From Corynebacterium tuberculostearicum SK141 (GTDB lineage: Bacteria; Actinomycetota; Actinomycetes; Mycobacteriales; Mycobacteriaceae): 64,000 bases of DNA. Below the pieces are notes generated by a model. It saw nothing but the letters and a program-made list of their open reading frames with translations, was not told the origin of the DNA and made no database searches. A program made the translations under genes and the position numbers. Below, one piece after another: positions 10,661 through 19,724 of the stretch. Where the stretch lies: NCBI RefSeq assembly GCF_000175635.1, contig NZ_ACVP01000015.1, positions 62,001 through 126,000 on the forward strand, written 5' to 3'. The stretch's first letter is position 1, and every line of letters begins with the position of its first letter.

Positions 10661-11224
10661 GTCCTTCATCGGACCTACCTTGCTGAACTGCAGCTTGTAG
10701 ATGGTGTCCAAATCGGCGTCGGGAAACGCTGCGCGGAAATCGCGCTCATTGGTTTCAACCGCACCGGTAAGGCGCTCCACCGGAGTGTCTGGATTTGCCG
10801 TCACCGTGTACTGCAGCGTGGGCCGCGCGCGGTCATAAGCCACGAGGCGCTCTACGTGGTCTACACCCTTGAGCCCATCCAAATCTTGGGCCACGGCGCC
10901 GGCGATTGCATTCATCGACGTCGTGATAGAGCCCTTGTCATTGGAAGAAGCAGACTCCACGTTATTAAAGCGGCGGTGGCGCAGGTTAGCCACCACAATC
11001 CACAACCCCAGAATAAGGAGCAGTGCGGAGCCACCAGCCAGCGCCCACACCCACCAGTCATTGTCCGCCAAGCTCTTCCACGTATCGTGGTCCACCCACA
11101 GGGCTAAGTACTTGGCAAATTCCACGTTGAAGTGGATCAAGATGGGCCACACGCCCAAAGCGATGAGGATGATTCCCAGCAGGCCCAGCAGAATGCGGTC
11201 AAAGGTAGCAAGTTTTCTAGACAT
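10649..11224 (-). CDS. AmaP-like alkaline shock response membrane anchor
   Basis: Probable membrane anchor for Asp23-family proteins, 191 residues. Two hydrophobic segments are near residues 9-32 and 56-80 (WWVWALAGGSALLLILGLWIVV), with a soluble C-terminal half. The layout and the position at the end of an Asp23/DUF2273 operon are those of AmaP in Gram-positive bacteria. The assignment rests on topology and context more than on motif identity. Its ATG overlaps the upstream stop by 8 bp. The 3' end overlaps the convergent hypothetical gene by 12 bp. Confidence 0.65.
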   Translation of the reverse strand: MSRKLATFDRILLGLLGIILIALGVWPILIHFNVEFAKYLALWVDHDTWKSLADNDWWVWALAGGSALLLILGLWIVVANLRHRRFNNVESASSNDKGSITTSMNAIAGAVAQDLDGLKGVDHVERLVAYDRARPTLQYTVTANPDTPVERLTGAVETNERDFRAAFPDADLDTIYKLQFSKVGPMKDLSE

Positions 11225-11783
11225 TGTTATCCAACTCCGGAATCTTCTCTACAGCCACGGTGACCTGCGGCGGGTTCTTGAGATGAGCCAGGCAGCGCGT
11301 TACCGCCGTCTCTACCCGGCCTTGTAGCTCCGCATCGTCCGTATCGCCATTGACGGTGACCTTGGCAGTCTTGCTATCCGCGGAAGTTTGCGCCGAGGCC
11401 ACGCCCGGAACGCGGCGAGCAGTAGCCGAAGAGAGGCGGGCGATATCCACCGGCCGCATCCACATGGAGGCGGTGTCGGAGGCTAGCTGCATGTGTGTGG
11501 TGCGGCGCGTCTTCACTGCCGCGAAGAGGAAAATCAGGCCTACGACAATGGAGGCAACGCCGGCCCAGATCATCCAGGTCTGCAGCTCTTCAGTAGCAAT
11601 GAGATTAAGCACCGGCTGTACCCACGACTGCGCGTCGGAACCGGAACCCACCAGCCACGTCTCGCGCACTCCGACGACGCCCGCGGCGAGCAGCAGGAGC
11701 CCAAGGATTACGGCCCAAGTACGCGCCGCCGGAGATGCCTTCGGCTGCTGCCCAAAGTGTTCAGGCATGTGCTGATCAGCCAT
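11217..11783 (-). CDS. DUF6286-like membrane protein of the Asp23 cluster
   Basis: 188 residues, with two membrane helices near residues 21-44 and 71-92, then a soluble domain (MWMRPVDIARLSSATARRVPGV) resembling the soluble parts of neighbouring Asp23-like proteins. The chosen ATG at 11783 has AAGGAGG 7 nt upstream; a longer frame starting at 11849 would run deep into the upstream gene and lacks a binding site. Start and stop overlap both neighbours by 8 bp, so translation is coupled. Function is unknown; the position suggests a membrane partner in the envelope-stress complex. Confidence 0.7.
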   Translation of the reverse strand: MADQHMPEHFGQQPKASPAARTWAVILGLLLLAAGVVGVRETWLVGSGSDAQSWVQPVLNLIATEELQTWMIWAGVASIVVGLIFLFAAVKTRRTTHMQLASDTASMWMRPVDIARLSSATARRVPGVASAQTSADSKTAKVTVNGDTDDAELQGRVETAVTRCLAHLKNPPQVTVAVEKIPELDNNV

Positions 11784-12741
11784 TATTGCCTCCTTGTGGG
11801 CGGTACGGGTTAATGGAAATGGCGCGCAACGGCTCGGGACGCGGCGCATTCACGTGCAACGGCCGAGGATTCGCCGGCGTGACCTCAATGCGCTTGAGCG
11901 GTTGCGGCCGCGGGGCCTTTACCGTGCGCGCAGGAGCAGACTTGGGAGCCTGTACACGGCGCGGAGACCACTCGTGGCGAATCTCAATCTCGCGCAGCGG
12001 CTGCGGACGAGGAGTTGTTACCTGAATCTTCCGTGCCAGTGGACGAACCTGCCCACTAGGGGCCAACCTGGCTGGGCGAGGCGCAGCCACGCTCTGCACG
12101 CGGACCGGCTTGGGCTCTCTGATCGGCCGCACCGTGTGGTCGTTCGGGGACGAAATCTCACGCAGCTGGTGGTCTGGAAGGTCAGCGGAAATGTTGCGTA
12201 CCTCGGTCTCGCGCGGGGTGTCCACGGACTGCACTGCGACGCCGGCGGCCGGCGCAGCGATGCCGCGCACCGGGGCCTCCTGCGGTGTGTCAATGCTGCG
12301 TACGTTCACCGACTCTGCAGTGACCGGCTGCCATACCGGCGAGGGCTTGGTGTGCGGCGCAACGGCAGCAGCGACCTGGCGCTGCTCCACCTCTGCGGCA
12401 GTCACGCGCTCGCCCGGAACGGAACCGCCGATGGTGACATTGACGCGAGTTGTGGAATAACCGGTGTGCGCCGCGATGGCCTCCGAGATGGCAGCACGAG
12501 TATGTTCCGCCACCGTGGTGACCGGCGAAGGCCACACCACGCCAATGGTGGCGTTGACGGCCGCTACCTCACGCTCCGAGTCCATTTGGACCGAGACCCG
12601 TGGAAAACCGCGGCCGCCGATGCCCGCTAGCTTGGCCTCTATAGCCTTGGTGCCGGGCACGCTAGCAATCGCGGCGGTAACGATGCGTTCCATGGTCCGC
12701 AGCGAGATACGCGTGTGGCCCTGAGTGGAACTATCTGTCAT
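11776..12741 (-). CDS. Asp23/Gls24-like protein with long proline-rich repeat tail
   Basis: The N-terminal part (about residues 10-115) resembles an Asp23/Gls24 domain (an RTMERIVTAAIASVPG start and an alternating-strand core with a helix around AEHTRAAISEAIAAHTG). The remaining roughly 200 residues are an unusual tail rich in Pro, Arg and Val. It is built from degenerate units of 10-12 residues of the type V-R-x-I-x-x-P, such as SVDTPRETEVRNI and APRPQPLKRIEV. No membrane segment is seen. It lies in the middle of the operon, overlapping the previous stop codon by one base. The tail may extend into the cell wall zone or bind partners; this is inference. Confidence 0.7.
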   Translation of the reverse strand: MTDSSTQGHTRISLRTMERIVTAAIASVPGTKAIEAKLAGIGGRGFPRVSVQMDSEREVAAVNATIGVVWPSPVTTVAEHTRAAISEAIAAHTGYSTTRVNVTIGGSVPGERVTAAEVEQRQVAAAVAPHTKPSPVWQPVTAESVNVRSIDTPQEAPVRGIAAPAAGVAVQSVDTPRETEVRNISADLPDHQLREISSPNDHTVRPIREPKPVRVQSVAAPRPARLAPSGQVRPLARKIQVTTPRPQPLREIEIRHEWSPRRVQAPKSAPARTVKAPRPQPLKRIEVTPANPRPLHVNAPRPEPLRAISINPYRPQGGNNG

Positions 12742-12935
12742 TAACCTTGGCCTTTCTCCTTACCAATGAGGCCATTCCACACAGAAGTGAGATCGATACG
12801 GCCATCAAAGTGTGCTCCCACAATGCCGCCGATTGCGGCAAGGAGTACGGCGAGCAAAGTAGGACCCCAGCCTAGGTACAAAAAGAAGGCAAGAATAAGG
12901 CCGGAAATGATGCCCAAAGTGGTGTAATTCTTCAT
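12741..12935 (-). CDS. DUF2273-like small membrane protein
   Basis: 64 residues, almost entirely two membrane helices (about 7-24 and 26-44: LGWGPTLLAVLLAAIGGIVGAHFDGRID) with a short polar tail. Small proteins of this type are regular members of Asp23/AmaP operons in Gram-positive bacteria. It shares one base with the downstream Asp23-like gene and is 2 bp from the upstream one. Confidence 0.75.
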   Translation of the reverse strand: MKNYTTLGIISGLILAFFLYLGWGPTLLAVLLAAIGGIVGAHFDGRIDLTSVWNGLIGKEKGQG

Positions 12936-12937
12936 AT

Positions 12938-13285
12938 CTATTCCTTCGATGGAGCAGCGGATAAGCCATCTACGGCGTCAGAAAACTCAACGTCAATGCG
13001 CTGCAGTTCGGGACAAGCCCCACGGGCGGCGGACCGAATATCTTCTGCCAAGGCATACAGGTCCGGCGCGGCGCTGATATCAACGCGAATGTTGATCTGC
13101 AGGTGGCGATCATCGCGCGGGTCGGGCCGCCGCATGCCGACGATGCGCTCGCCGGGGAGGTATAAACTCACCGAACCGAACGAACCGCCGTCGAGCGCGG
13201 CGACACCGCGTACCTTCCGGACTGCCTCTGCAATAGCGCGGGCGTGGCTTACCTCGAGCTCGAAACGTGCTCGGGGCTCAGGCAT
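12938..13285 (-). CDS. Short Asp23/Gls24-like protein
   Basis: 115 residues covering most of an Asp23-type fold: a helix starting HARAIAEAVRKVRGVAAL, glycine-rich turn, strand HLQINIRVDI, helix DLYALAEDIRSAARG and a final strand RIDVEF. It is soluble, without a signal peptide. It is the second gene of the operon, 5 bp after the Asp23 gene. It differs from its neighbour at 13291-13770 in lacking the acidic N- and C-terminal extensions. Confidence 0.65.
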   Translation of the reverse strand: MPEPRARFELEVSHARAIAEAVRKVRGVAALDGGSFGSVSLYLPGERIVGMRRPDPRDDRHLQINIRVDISAAPDLYALAEDIRSAARGACPELQRIDVEFSDAVDGLSAAPSKE

Positions 13286-13290
13286 TGGGC

Positions 13291-13770
13291 TTAAGCCTGA
13301 CCCTGGTTCAAAGCAGCCTGGTCTTCTGCCTCGGACTCATCCTTTGGCAGCTTTACGTCGTGAACAACAACGTTGACGCGCTCGACGCTCAGGCCGGTCA
13401 TGCGCTCAACGGCATTCATGATGTTGCGGCGGATGGCCTCGGCGAGCTCGTGGATGGCCACGCCGTACTCAGCGGTGATGGCAATGTCGATGCGAGCGGT
13501 GCCGTCCGCTACCTCTACGTCCACACCCTGGCGGACGTCCTCAGAAGCACCGAAGGACTCGCGGATATTGCCGATCATGCGGGCTCCGCCGCCACCTAGG
13601 GCATCCACGCCGGAAACCTCGCGAGCAGCGATGCCGGCGATCTTGGAGACCACGACATCATCGATGGTGGTGGTGCCGTACTGGGTTTCCAGGTTGTTAT
13701 TGACCTCGCGCTCCTCGGAAGCAGGAACCTGGTTGTCGGAGTTTTGTGCAGGGGTCTTGTTTTCAGACAT
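13291..13770 (-). CDS. Asp23/Gls24 family envelope stress response protein
   Basis: First gene of the six-gene operon, 159 residues. The family core is clear: TTIDDVVVSKIAGIAAREVSGV near residues 33-54, the strand TARIDIAITAEYGVAIHELAEAIR, and the terminal strand VNVVVHDV. In firmicutes Asp23 coats the membrane and is bound there by AmaP; here the downstream AmaP-like gene would supply the anchor. The termini are charged and likely disordered. The start has GAAAGG about 9 nt upstream. Confidence 0.88.
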   Translation of the reverse strand: MSENKTPAQNSDNQVPASEEREVNNNLETQYGTTTIDDVVVSKIAGIAAREVSGVDALGGGGARMIGNIRESFGASEDVRQGVDVEVADGTARIDIAITAEYGVAIHELAEAIRRNIMNAVERMTGLSVERVNVVVHDVKLPKDESEAEDQAALNQGQA

Positions 13771-13944
13771 GGGCGAGTGAGCCTTTCTCTATTGGGTGAT
13801 GCATGAACGCGATATTCAACTATCTAGGCAGGACAAAGAGTCCACAGCCATTACCTCCGAGCTTAGATACTTCTCAGCCCAGTGTGGGGTGCGAGGCAAC
13901 AAATTTTTCCAAAACGTGATTTTTGGCACGGTTTAATACGCGGC

Positions 13945-13973
13945 TTGAAAAACCGCAGCCCAACATGCTTAAA
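13945..13973 (+). promoter_or_regulatory. S10 operon promoter
   Basis: TTGAAA (13945-13950), 17 bp, CTTAAA (13968-13973). The -35 sits in CGCGGCTTGAAAAACCGC, closely similar to the tuf promoter -35 region. The predicted start, near 13980, leaves a leader of about 510 nt before rpsJ. Confidence 0.65.
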
Positions 13974-13979
13974 TACAAA

Positions 13980-14489
13980 GGTTGCTTTAACAGGGCAGCG
14001 AGAACCGAGGTTCGGTGATGGCGGCGGACGTCGCCAAGCATGAGTCTCGGGGAGACGCTGAGCTGGTAAAGCGAACATGACACCTTCGTTGTCGCCATGG
14101 TTCAGGGAAACCTGAAGCATTGACTGGAAGGTCATCCAATCGGGCTAGGTCCGCGTTAGAGCAGTGACACCCCGAGAAGATGGACCGGAGAAGGGGCATG
14201 GCAAATAAACAGCGGCAGTAGACGAATTGGACACTCTCCACGTGTAATGCGTGAAAACCGTCCTCTTCACAATACTTTGACTACGGGTCTTGTACCCCGT
14301 CGAGAGCACTGCGTCCTGGCACTTGCCATGTACCGCAACTCTTGGTCGTCATGACAGTCAGACCACTGGCGTTGTGTCAGGCCCCAAGCCCGGACAACGT
14401 TATAGAGAAATCGAGAAGCAATTTCCCACCGCTTCACGCCCCGGAAACGCCGGGAATGTGAAAGTGGGGAAGCGAGGAAGAGGATAAGC
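13980..14489 (+). other. Long untranslated leader of the S10 operon
   Basis: About 510 nt without a convincing gene. Several stretches can pair, such as ACGGG...CCCGT near 14282-14300. Short frames on either strand lack ribosome binding sites and look random. Its length and position match autoregulatory leaders of ribosomal protein operons in other bacteria, but I see no recognisable known leader structure. A second promoter near TATAGA (14401) is possible but has no well spaced -35. Confidence 0.45.
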
Positions 14490-14795
14490 GTGGCGGGACA
14501 AAAAATCCGCATTCGGCTGAAGGCCTATGACCACGAGGCTATCGACGCTTCTGCAAAGAAGATCGTCGAGACCGTTACCCGTACCGGTGCTCGTGTAGTT
14601 GGCCCAGTGCCGCTCCCAACCGAGAAGAACGTATACGCAGTTATTCGTTCTCCGCACAAGTACAAGGACTCTCGCGAGCACTTCGAGATGCGCACTCACA
14701 AGCGCCTGATCGACATTCTCGACCCAACCCCGAAGACCGTTGATGCTCTTATGCGCATCGATCTTCCGGCAAGCGTCGACGTGAACATCCAGTAA
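14490..14795 (+). CDS. rpsJ: 30S ribosomal protein S10
   Basis: 101 residues, full length. The family features are plain: [22 protein letters not shown] at the start, the loop GPVPLPTEK, and [19 protein letters not shown]. It is a small-subunit head protein, also the NusE partner in transcription antitermination. The GTG start is set by GAGGAAGAGG upstream. First gene of the 11-gene S10 operon. Confidence 0.98.
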   Translation: MAGQKIRIRLKAYDHEAIDASAKKIVETVTRTGARVVGPVPLPTEKNVYAVIRSPHKYKDSREHFEMRTHKRLIDILDPTPKTVDALMRIDLPASVDVNIQ

Positions 14796-14818
14796 GCGAC
14801 TTTGGTGGAGAACAAATA

Positions 14819-15475
14819 ATGAGTGAAAACGAGATCAAGGGCATTCTGGGCAAGAAGCTCGGCATGACCCAGGTCTTCGACGAGGACAACCGCGTTGTGC
14901 CGGTTACCGTCGTCGAGGCAGGGCCATGCGTTGTCACCCAGATTCGCACCCCCGAAACCGATGGCTACAGCGCCATCCAGATCGCCTTTGGCGAAATCGA
15001 CCCACGCAAGGCAAACAAGCCGGTTGGTGGACACTTCAAGAAGGCTGGCGTAACCCCGCGCCGTCACGTTGCGGAAATCCGCATGGACGACACCTCTGCA
15101 TACGAGGTTGGCCAAGAGGTCAAGGTTGACATCTTCGAGGGCACCACCTTCGTTGACGTCACCGGCAAGACCAAGGGCCACGGCTACGCCGGCGCCATGA
15201 AGCGCCACGGCTTCGCAGGCCAGGGCGCAGCTCACGGTAACCAGGCCGCTCACCGCCGCGTTGGCGGCATCGGCGGCGCTGCTACCCCGGGCCGCGTCTT
15301 CAAGGGCAAGCGCATGGCTGGCCGTATGGGCCACGACCGCGTGACCACCCAGAACCTGAAGATTCAGAAAATCGATGCCGAGTCCAACCTGCTGCTCATC
15401 AAGGGTGCTATCCCTGGTGCGCGCGGCGGCCTCGTCACCGTTAAGACCGCAGTGAAGGGCGGTGCACACGCATGA
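14819..15475 (+). CDS. rplC: 50S ribosomal protein L3
   Basis: 218 residues. [11 protein letters not shown] near the N-terminus and the central [21 protein letters not shown] loop, which reaches towards the peptidyl transferase centre, are diagnostic. It is an early assembly protein binding 23S rRNA. The ATG follows GGTGGAG; the stop overlaps rplD by 4 bp. Confidence 0.98.
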   Translation: MSENEIKGILGKKLGMTQVFDEDNRVVPVTVVEAGPCVVTQIRTPETDGYSAIQIAFGEIDPRKANKPVGGHFKKAGVTPRRHVAEIRMDDTSAYEVGQEVKVDIFEGTTFVDVTGKTKGHGYAGAMKRHGFAGQGAAHGNQAAHRRVGGIGGAATPGRVFKGKRMAGRMGHDRVTTQNLKIQKIDAESNLLLIKGAIPGARGGLVTVKTAVKGGAHA

Positions 15476-16125
15476 GCAACCTCAAGCTAGACGTCCACAC
15501 TTCCGAGGGTAAGACCAACGGCTCTGTAGACCTGCCAGCTGAAATCTTTGACACCGAGGCATCCATTGCTTTGATGCACCAGGTTGTTAACGCTCAGCTT
15601 GCTGCTGCACGCCAGGGCACCCACGCAACCAAGACCCGCGGCGACGTCCGCGGTGGTGGTCGCAAGCCTTTCCGTCAGAAGGGCACCGGCCGTGCACGCC
15701 AGGGCTCCATCCGCGCACCGCACTACACCGGTGGCGGCACCGTCCATGGCCCACAGCCACGCGACTACGCACAGCGCACCCCTAAGAAGATGATCAAGGC
15801 TGCTCTCTTCGGTGCACTGTCCGACCGTGCTCGCAACGAGCGCATCCACGTCATCGAAGAGCTCGTACCGGGCCAGAAGCCGTCCACCAAGTCGGCCAAG
15901 GCCTTCCTCGAGTCCCTGACCGAGCGCAAGAACGTGCTGCTGGTCATCGGCCGCGAGGACATCAATGCTCGTCGTAGCGCTAATAACCTGCCTAACGTCC
16001 AGATCCTGGACGCTGGCCAGCTCAACACCTACGACGTTCTCTACTCCGATGACGTTGTGTTCTCCGTTGAGGCGCTACACACCTTCATCAACCGCGCAAC
16101 CGGCGCGGATAAGGAGGAGAACTAA
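15472..16125 (+). CDS. rplD: 50S ribosomal protein L4
   Basis: 217 residues. The exit-tunnel loop [20 protein letters not shown] and [10 protein letters not shown] are characteristic of L4/L1e. It binds 23S rRNA and, in enterobacteria, represses its own operon through the leader; whether that holds here is unknown. The ATG overlaps the rplC stop and its stop overlaps the rplW start by one base. Confidence 0.98.
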   Translation: MSNLKLDVHTSEGKTNGSVDLPAEIFDTEASIALMHQVVNAQLAAARQGTHATKTRGDVRGGGRKPFRQKGTGRARQGSIRAPHYTGGGTVHGPQPRDYAQRTPKKMIKAALFGALSDRARNERIHVIEELVPGQKPSTKSAKAFLESLTERKNVLLVIGREDINARRSANNLPNVQILDAGQLNTYDVLYSDDVVFSVEALHTFINRATGADKEEN

Positions 16126-16427
16126 TGGCTAAGATTTCTAACCCACGCGATATCATCATCGCCCCGGTTGTATCCGAGAAGTCCTACGGTCTGATGGAGC
16201 AGAACGTATACACGTTCTACGTCTCCACGGACTCCAACAAGTCCCAGATTAAAGATGCCGTAGAGCAGATCTTTGACGTAAAGGTTGACTCCGTGAACAC
16301 CGTGAACCGTGCAGGTAAGCGTAAGCGCACCCGCACCGGTTACGGCCAGCGTAAGTCCACCAAGCGTGCATACGTGACGCTCCGTGAAGGCAGCGACTCC
16401 ATCGACGTCTTTGGCGCACAGGCCTAA
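16125..16427 (+). CDS. rplW: 50S ribosomal protein L23
   Basis: 100 residues. [19 protein letters not shown] and [16 protein letters not shown] fit L23, which surrounds the polypeptide exit and docks trigger factor and SRP. The gene is coupled to rplD by a TAATG overlap with AAGGAGGAG just upstream. Confidence 0.97.
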   Translation: MAKISNPRDIIIAPVVSEKSYGLMEQNVYTFYVSTDSNKSQIKDAVEQIFDVKVDSVNTVNRAGKRKRTRTGYGQRKSTKRAYVTLREGSDSIDVFGAQA

Positions 16428-16452
16428 GACGGAGACGAAGTAAGGAAGAATT

Positions 16453-17289
16453 ATGGCTATTCGTAAGTACAAGCCGACAACTCCGGGTCGCCGCGCATCC
16501 TCCGTTTCTGAGTTTGACGAGATCACTCGTTCTACTCCGGAGAAGTCCCTGCTGCGCCCGCTGAGCAAGACTGGTGGCCGTAACAACTACGGCCGCATCA
16601 CCACCCGCCACATCGGCGGTGGCCACAAGCGCCGTTACCGTCTGATCGACTTCCGTCGTAACGACAAGGACGGCATTCCGGCAAAGGTCGCTCACATCGA
16701 GTACGACCCGAACCGCACCGCAAACATCGCACTGCTTCACTACGTTGATGGCGAGAAGCGCTACATCATCGCCCCTAAGGGTCTGAAGCAGGGCACCATC
16801 GTAGAGTCCGGCGCGAACGCAGATATCAAGGTTGGCAACAACCTGCCGCTGCGTAACATCCCGACCGGTTCCACCATCCACGCTGTGGAGCTCAAGCCGG
16901 GCGCTGGCGCTAAGCTGGCTCGCTCCGCTGGTGCTTCCATCCAGCTGCTGGGTAAGGAAGGCAAGTACGCAGTTCTGCGTATGCCGTCTTCCGAAATCCG
17001 CCGTGTGGACATCCGCTGCCGCGCGACCGTTGGTGAGGTTGGCAACGCCGAGCAGATGAACATCCGCTGGGGCAAGGCCGGCCGTATGCGCTGGAAGGGC
17101 GTACGCCCGACCGTCCGCGGTGTCGTTATGAACCCGGTTGACCACCCACACGGTGGTGGTGAGGGTAAGACCTCGGGTGGTCGCCACCCTGTGTCCCCAT
17201 GGGGCCACAAGGAGGGTCGCACCCGCAACCCGAACCGTTACTCCAACAACATGATCGTGCGCCGTCGTCGCCCGAACAAGAAGCGCTAA
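16453..17289 (+). CDS. rplB: 50S ribosomal protein L2
   Basis: 278 residues, standard length. The N-terminal [11 protein letters not shown], the SH3-like core, and the conserved [14 protein letters not shown] segment, whose His is close to the peptidyl transferase centre, are all present. It ends in the basic RRRRPNKKR tail. The ATG follows AGGAAG 6 nt upstream. Confidence 0.98.
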   Translation: MAIRKYKPTTPGRRASSVSEFDEITRSTPEKSLLRPLSKTGGRNNYGRITTRHIGGGHKRRYRLIDFRRNDKDGIPAKVAHIEYDPNRTANIALLHYVDGEKRYIIAPKGLKQGTIVESGANADIKVGNNLPLRNIPTGSTIHAVELKPGAGAKLARSAGASIQLLGKEGKYAVLRMPSSEIRRVDIRCRATVGEVGNAEQMNIRWGKAGRMRWKGVRPTVRGVVMNPVDHPHGGGEGKTSGGRHPVSPWGHKEGRTRNPNRYSNNMIVRRRRPNKKR

Positions 17290-17302
17290 GAGGAGGTAAA
17301 CA

Positions 17303-17581
17303 ATGCCACGCAGCCTTAAGAAGGGCCCGTTCGTCGATGAGCACCTCCTCAACAAGGTGGATGCTCAGAACGATGCAGGCACCAAGCAGGTCATCAAGAC
17401 CTGGTCTCGCCGCTCGACCATTCTCCCCGATTTCATCGGTCACACCTTCGCCGTCCACGACGGCCGCAAGCACGTGCCGGTTTTCATCGAGGATTCCATG
17501 GTCGGCCACAAGCTGGGCGAGTTTGCACCAACCAAGACCTTTAAGGGTCACGTCAAGGATGACAAGAAGGGACGTCGATAA
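17303..17581 (+). CDS. rpsS: 30S ribosomal protein S19
   Basis: 92 residues. [12 protein letters not shown] and [27 protein letters not shown] are diagnostic of S19, a head protein that forms a complex with S13 and contacts tRNA. The start has GAGGAGG upstream. Confidence 0.98.
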   Translation: MPRSLKKGPFVDEHLLNKVDAQNDAGTKQVIKTWSRRSTILPDFIGHTFAVHDGRKHVPVFIEDSMVGHKLGEFAPTKTFKGHVKDDKKGRR

Positions 17582-17584
17582 GCG

Positions 17585-17947
17585 ATGAGTGAGACCATCA
17601 CCTCCGCATCCGCCACGGCCCGCTACGTCCGCGTCACCCCGATGAAGGCACGTCGCGTGCTCGATCTGGTCCGCGGCAAGTCCGTAAGCGAAGCCCTGGC
17701 TATCCTGAAGTACGCACCGCAGGGTGCTTCCAAGCCAGTTGCAAAGGTCGTTGCTTCTGCAGCCGCTAACGCTGAGAACAACTTCGGCCTCGACCCACGC
17801 ACCCTGGTCATCTCCGAGGCATATGCCAACGAGGGTCCGACCATGCGTCGTTTCCAGCCGCGTGCACAGGGTCGTGCATTCATGATTCGTAAGCGCACCA
17901 GCCACATCACCGTGGTTGTCGAAAGCCAGCAGGAAGGGGCCAAGTAA
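17585..17947 (+). CDS. rplV: 50S ribosomal protein L22
   Basis: 120 residues. [20 protein letters not shown] and the C-terminal hairpin [20 protein letters not shown], the tip of which lines the exit tunnel, identify L22. It starts 3 bp after rpsS with the binding site inside the rpsS end, and its stop overlaps the rpsC ATG by one base. Confidence 0.98.
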   Translation: MSETITSASATARYVRVTPMKARRVLDLVRGKSVSEALAILKYAPQGASKPVAKVVASAAANAENNFGLDPRTLVISEAYANEGPTMRRFQPRAQGRAFMIRKRTSHITVVVESQQEGAK

Positions 17948-18690
17948 TGGGCCAGAAGATCCATCCTCACGGCCTACGTTTGGGCATCACTTCCGACTGG
18001 AAGACCCACTGGTTCGCCGATAAGGACTACGCGAACTACGTAGCCGAAGACATCAAGATTCGTAACTACCTCAACAAGGGCCTCGACCGCGCCGGCATTG
18101 CCGACGTCGTCATCGAGCGCACCCGTGACCGCGTCCGCGTCGACATTCACACCGCCCGCCCGGGCATCGTGATTGGCCGCCGTGGTGCTGAGGCTGACCG
18201 CATCCGCCGTGAGCTTGAAAAGCTCACCGGCAAGATGGTTGCCCTCAACATCCTCGAGGTCAAGCAGGTAGACGCAAACGCAACCCTGGTTGCTCACTCC
18301 ATCGCGGAGCAGCTGGTTAACCGTGTCGCATTCCGTCGTGCAATGCGCAAGGCTATCCAGTCTGCTATGCGCCAGCCACAGGTTAAGGGCATCAAGATCC
18401 TGCTGTCCGGCCGCCTGGGCGGTGCAGAAATGTCCCGCGTTGAGCGCTACCACGAGGGTCGCGTTCCGCTGCACACTCTTCGCGCCGAAATCGACTACGG
18501 CACCGCAGAGGCCCACACCACCTTCGGCCGCATCGGCATCAAGGTGTGGATCTACAAGGGTGACGTCGTCGGTGGCGTACGCGAGTCCGAACTGAACGCT
18601 CCGGCACAGGGCCGTGGCCGTGACCGCAATGGTCGCTCCCGCCGCGGTGGCCAGCGCCGCCAGCGTGCACAGCAGAAGCAGGAGGGCTAA
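17947..18690 (+). CDS. rpsC: 30S ribosomal protein S3
   Basis: 247 residues. [14 protein letters not shown], the KH-type [15 protein letters not shown] loop and the C-terminal [10 protein letters not shown] are typical. The C-terminal 35 residues form a basic Arg/Gly/Gln-rich tail found in actinobacterial S3 and likely disordered. S3 lines the mRNA entry channel. Confidence 0.98.
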   Translation: MGQKIHPHGLRLGITSDWKTHWFADKDYANYVAEDIKIRNYLNKGLDRAGIADVVIERTRDRVRVDIHTARPGIVIGRRGAEADRIRRELEKLTGKMVALNILEVKQVDANATLVAHSIAEQLVNRVAFRRAMRKAIQSAMRQPQVKGIKILLSGRLGGAEMSRVERYHEGRVPLHTLRAEIDYGTAEAHTTFGRIGIKVWIYKGDVVGGVRESELNAPAQGRGRDRNGRSRRGGQRRQRAQQKQEG

Positions 18691-18693
18691 TCC

Positions 18694-19110
18694 ATGCTGA
18701 TTCCTAAGCGTGTTAAGTACCGCCGTCAGCACCGCCCGAACCGTCGCGGCGTGTCCAAGGGCGGTAACCGCATCAACTTCGGCGATTACGCAATCCAGGC
18801 TCTCGAGCCGGCGTACATCACCAACCGTCAGATTGAGGCCGCACGTATTGCCATCAACCGCCACGTCAAGCGTGGTGGCAAGGTGTGGATCAACATCTTC
18901 CCGGACCGTCCGTTGACCCAGAAGCCGCTCGGCGTTCGTATGGGTTCCGGTAAGGGCCCGGTCGAGAAGTGGGTGGCTAACGTTAAGCCAGGCCGCGTAC
19001 TTTTCGAGATGAGCTACCCAACCGAGGCCGTTGCTATTGAGGCTCTGCGCCGCGCAGGCCAGAAGCTTCCTTGCAAGGTCCGCATCATCAAGAAGGAGGA
19101 CCAGTTCTAA
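18694..19110 (+). CDS. rplP: 50S ribosomal protein L16
   Basis: 138 residues. [15 protein letters not shown] and [33 protein letters not shown] are diagnostic. L16 helps position the A-site tRNA acceptor end. The binding site GGAGG lies inside the rpsC 3' end; the TAATG overlap couples it to rpmC. Confidence 0.98.
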   Translation: MLIPKRVKYRRQHRPNRRGVSKGGNRINFGDYAIQALEPAYITNRQIEAARIAINRHVKRGGKVWINIFPDRPLTQKPLGVRMGSGKGPVEKWVANVKPGRVLFEMSYPTEAVAIEALRRAGQKLPCKVRIIKKEDQF

Positions 19111-19340
19111 TGGCAACCGGTACCCCCGCCCACGAGTTCCGTGAGCTCGACAACGCTGAGCTGCAGTCCCGCCTGAAGGATGCGAAGGAAGAGCTGTTCA
19201 ACCTCCGCTTCCAGAAGGCCACCGGCCAGCTGACCAACAACCGCCGCATCGGCACGGTTAAGCGCGACATTGCCCGCATCTACACCGTTCTGCGCGAGCG
19301 CGAGCTGGGCCTGTCCGTTGCTCCGGGAGCTGAGGCTTAA
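19110..19340 (+). CDS. rpmC: 50S ribosomal protein L29
   Basis: 76 residues from the ATG in the TAATG overlap with rplP, preceded by [28 protein letters not shown] and [19 protein letters not shown] match L29, a small helical protein near the exit tunnel. A longer frame starting at 19071 would lie within rplP and is not credible. Confidence 0.97.
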   Translation: MATGTPAHEFRELDNAELQSRLKDAKEELFNLRFQKATGQLTNNRRIGTVKRDIARIYTVLRERELGLSVAPGAEA

Positions 19341-19342
19341 TC

Positions 19343-19651
19343 ATGAGTGAGGCTAACGTGACTGATTCCAAGAAGGCACCTACTCCGAAGAAGGAGAAGG
19401 TCAAGGGCGCTCCTAAGGTTCGCACCGGCTACGTAGTATCCGACAAGATGACCAAGACCATCGTTGTCGAGCTGGAAGACCGCAAGGAGCACGCCCTGTA
19501 CGGCAAGATCATGCGCTCTAACAAGAAGGTTAAGGCGCACGACGAGGAAGAAACCGCAGGCATCGGCGATCTTGTACGCATCGCTGAGACCCGCCCGCTG
19601 TCCAAGGACAAGCACTTCCGTCTCGTTGAGATCATCGAGAAGGCTAAGTAA
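19343..19651 (+). CDS. rpsQ: 30S ribosomal protein S17
   Basis: 102 residues. The core [20 protein letters not shown] and the [19 protein letters not shown] end identify S17, an early-binding OB-fold protein. An extra lysine-rich N-terminus of about 25 residues is common in actinobacteria. Last gene of this S10 unit; a terminator follows directly, so rplN is transcribed separately. Confidence 0.97.
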   Translation: MSEANVTDSKKAPTPKKEKVKGAPKVRTGYVVSDKMTKTIVVELEDRKEHALYGKIMRSNKKVKAHDEEETAGIGDLVRIAETRPLSKDKHFRLVEIIEKAK

Positions 19652-19665
19652 AAACTAGCCAGCAC

Positions 19666-19715
19666 GAAGCCCCCGCTACCGAACCTAGAGTTCGGAGCGG
19701 GGGCTTCGCCGTTTT
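19666..19715 (+). terminator. S10 operon terminator
   Basis: Long hairpin with a 12-bp outer stem GAAGCCCCCGCT / AGCGGGGGCTTC, a 6-bp inner stem CCGAAC / GTTCGG, and then GCCGTTTTA. It lies between rpsQ and the convergent siderophore-interacting gene and may serve both. Confidence 0.88.
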
Positions 19716-19724
19716 AGGACTTCT

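Noticed and set aside
13863..14241. Minus-strand frames in the rpsJ leader
   Set aside because: Several overlapping short frames with no ribosome binding site or family features; the region is better explained as leader.
14378..14406. Second rpsJ promoter with TATAGA at 14401
   Set aside because: The only TTG-type box, TTGTGT, is 23 bp away and no extended -10 is present.
16249..17355. Long frame antisense to rplB
   Set aside because: Same codon-bias shadow; no start context and no family resemblance.
17974..19116. 380-codon frame antisense to rpsC and rplP
   Set aside because: Covers two well-supported ribosomal genes on the other strand; composition is a mirror of their codon use.
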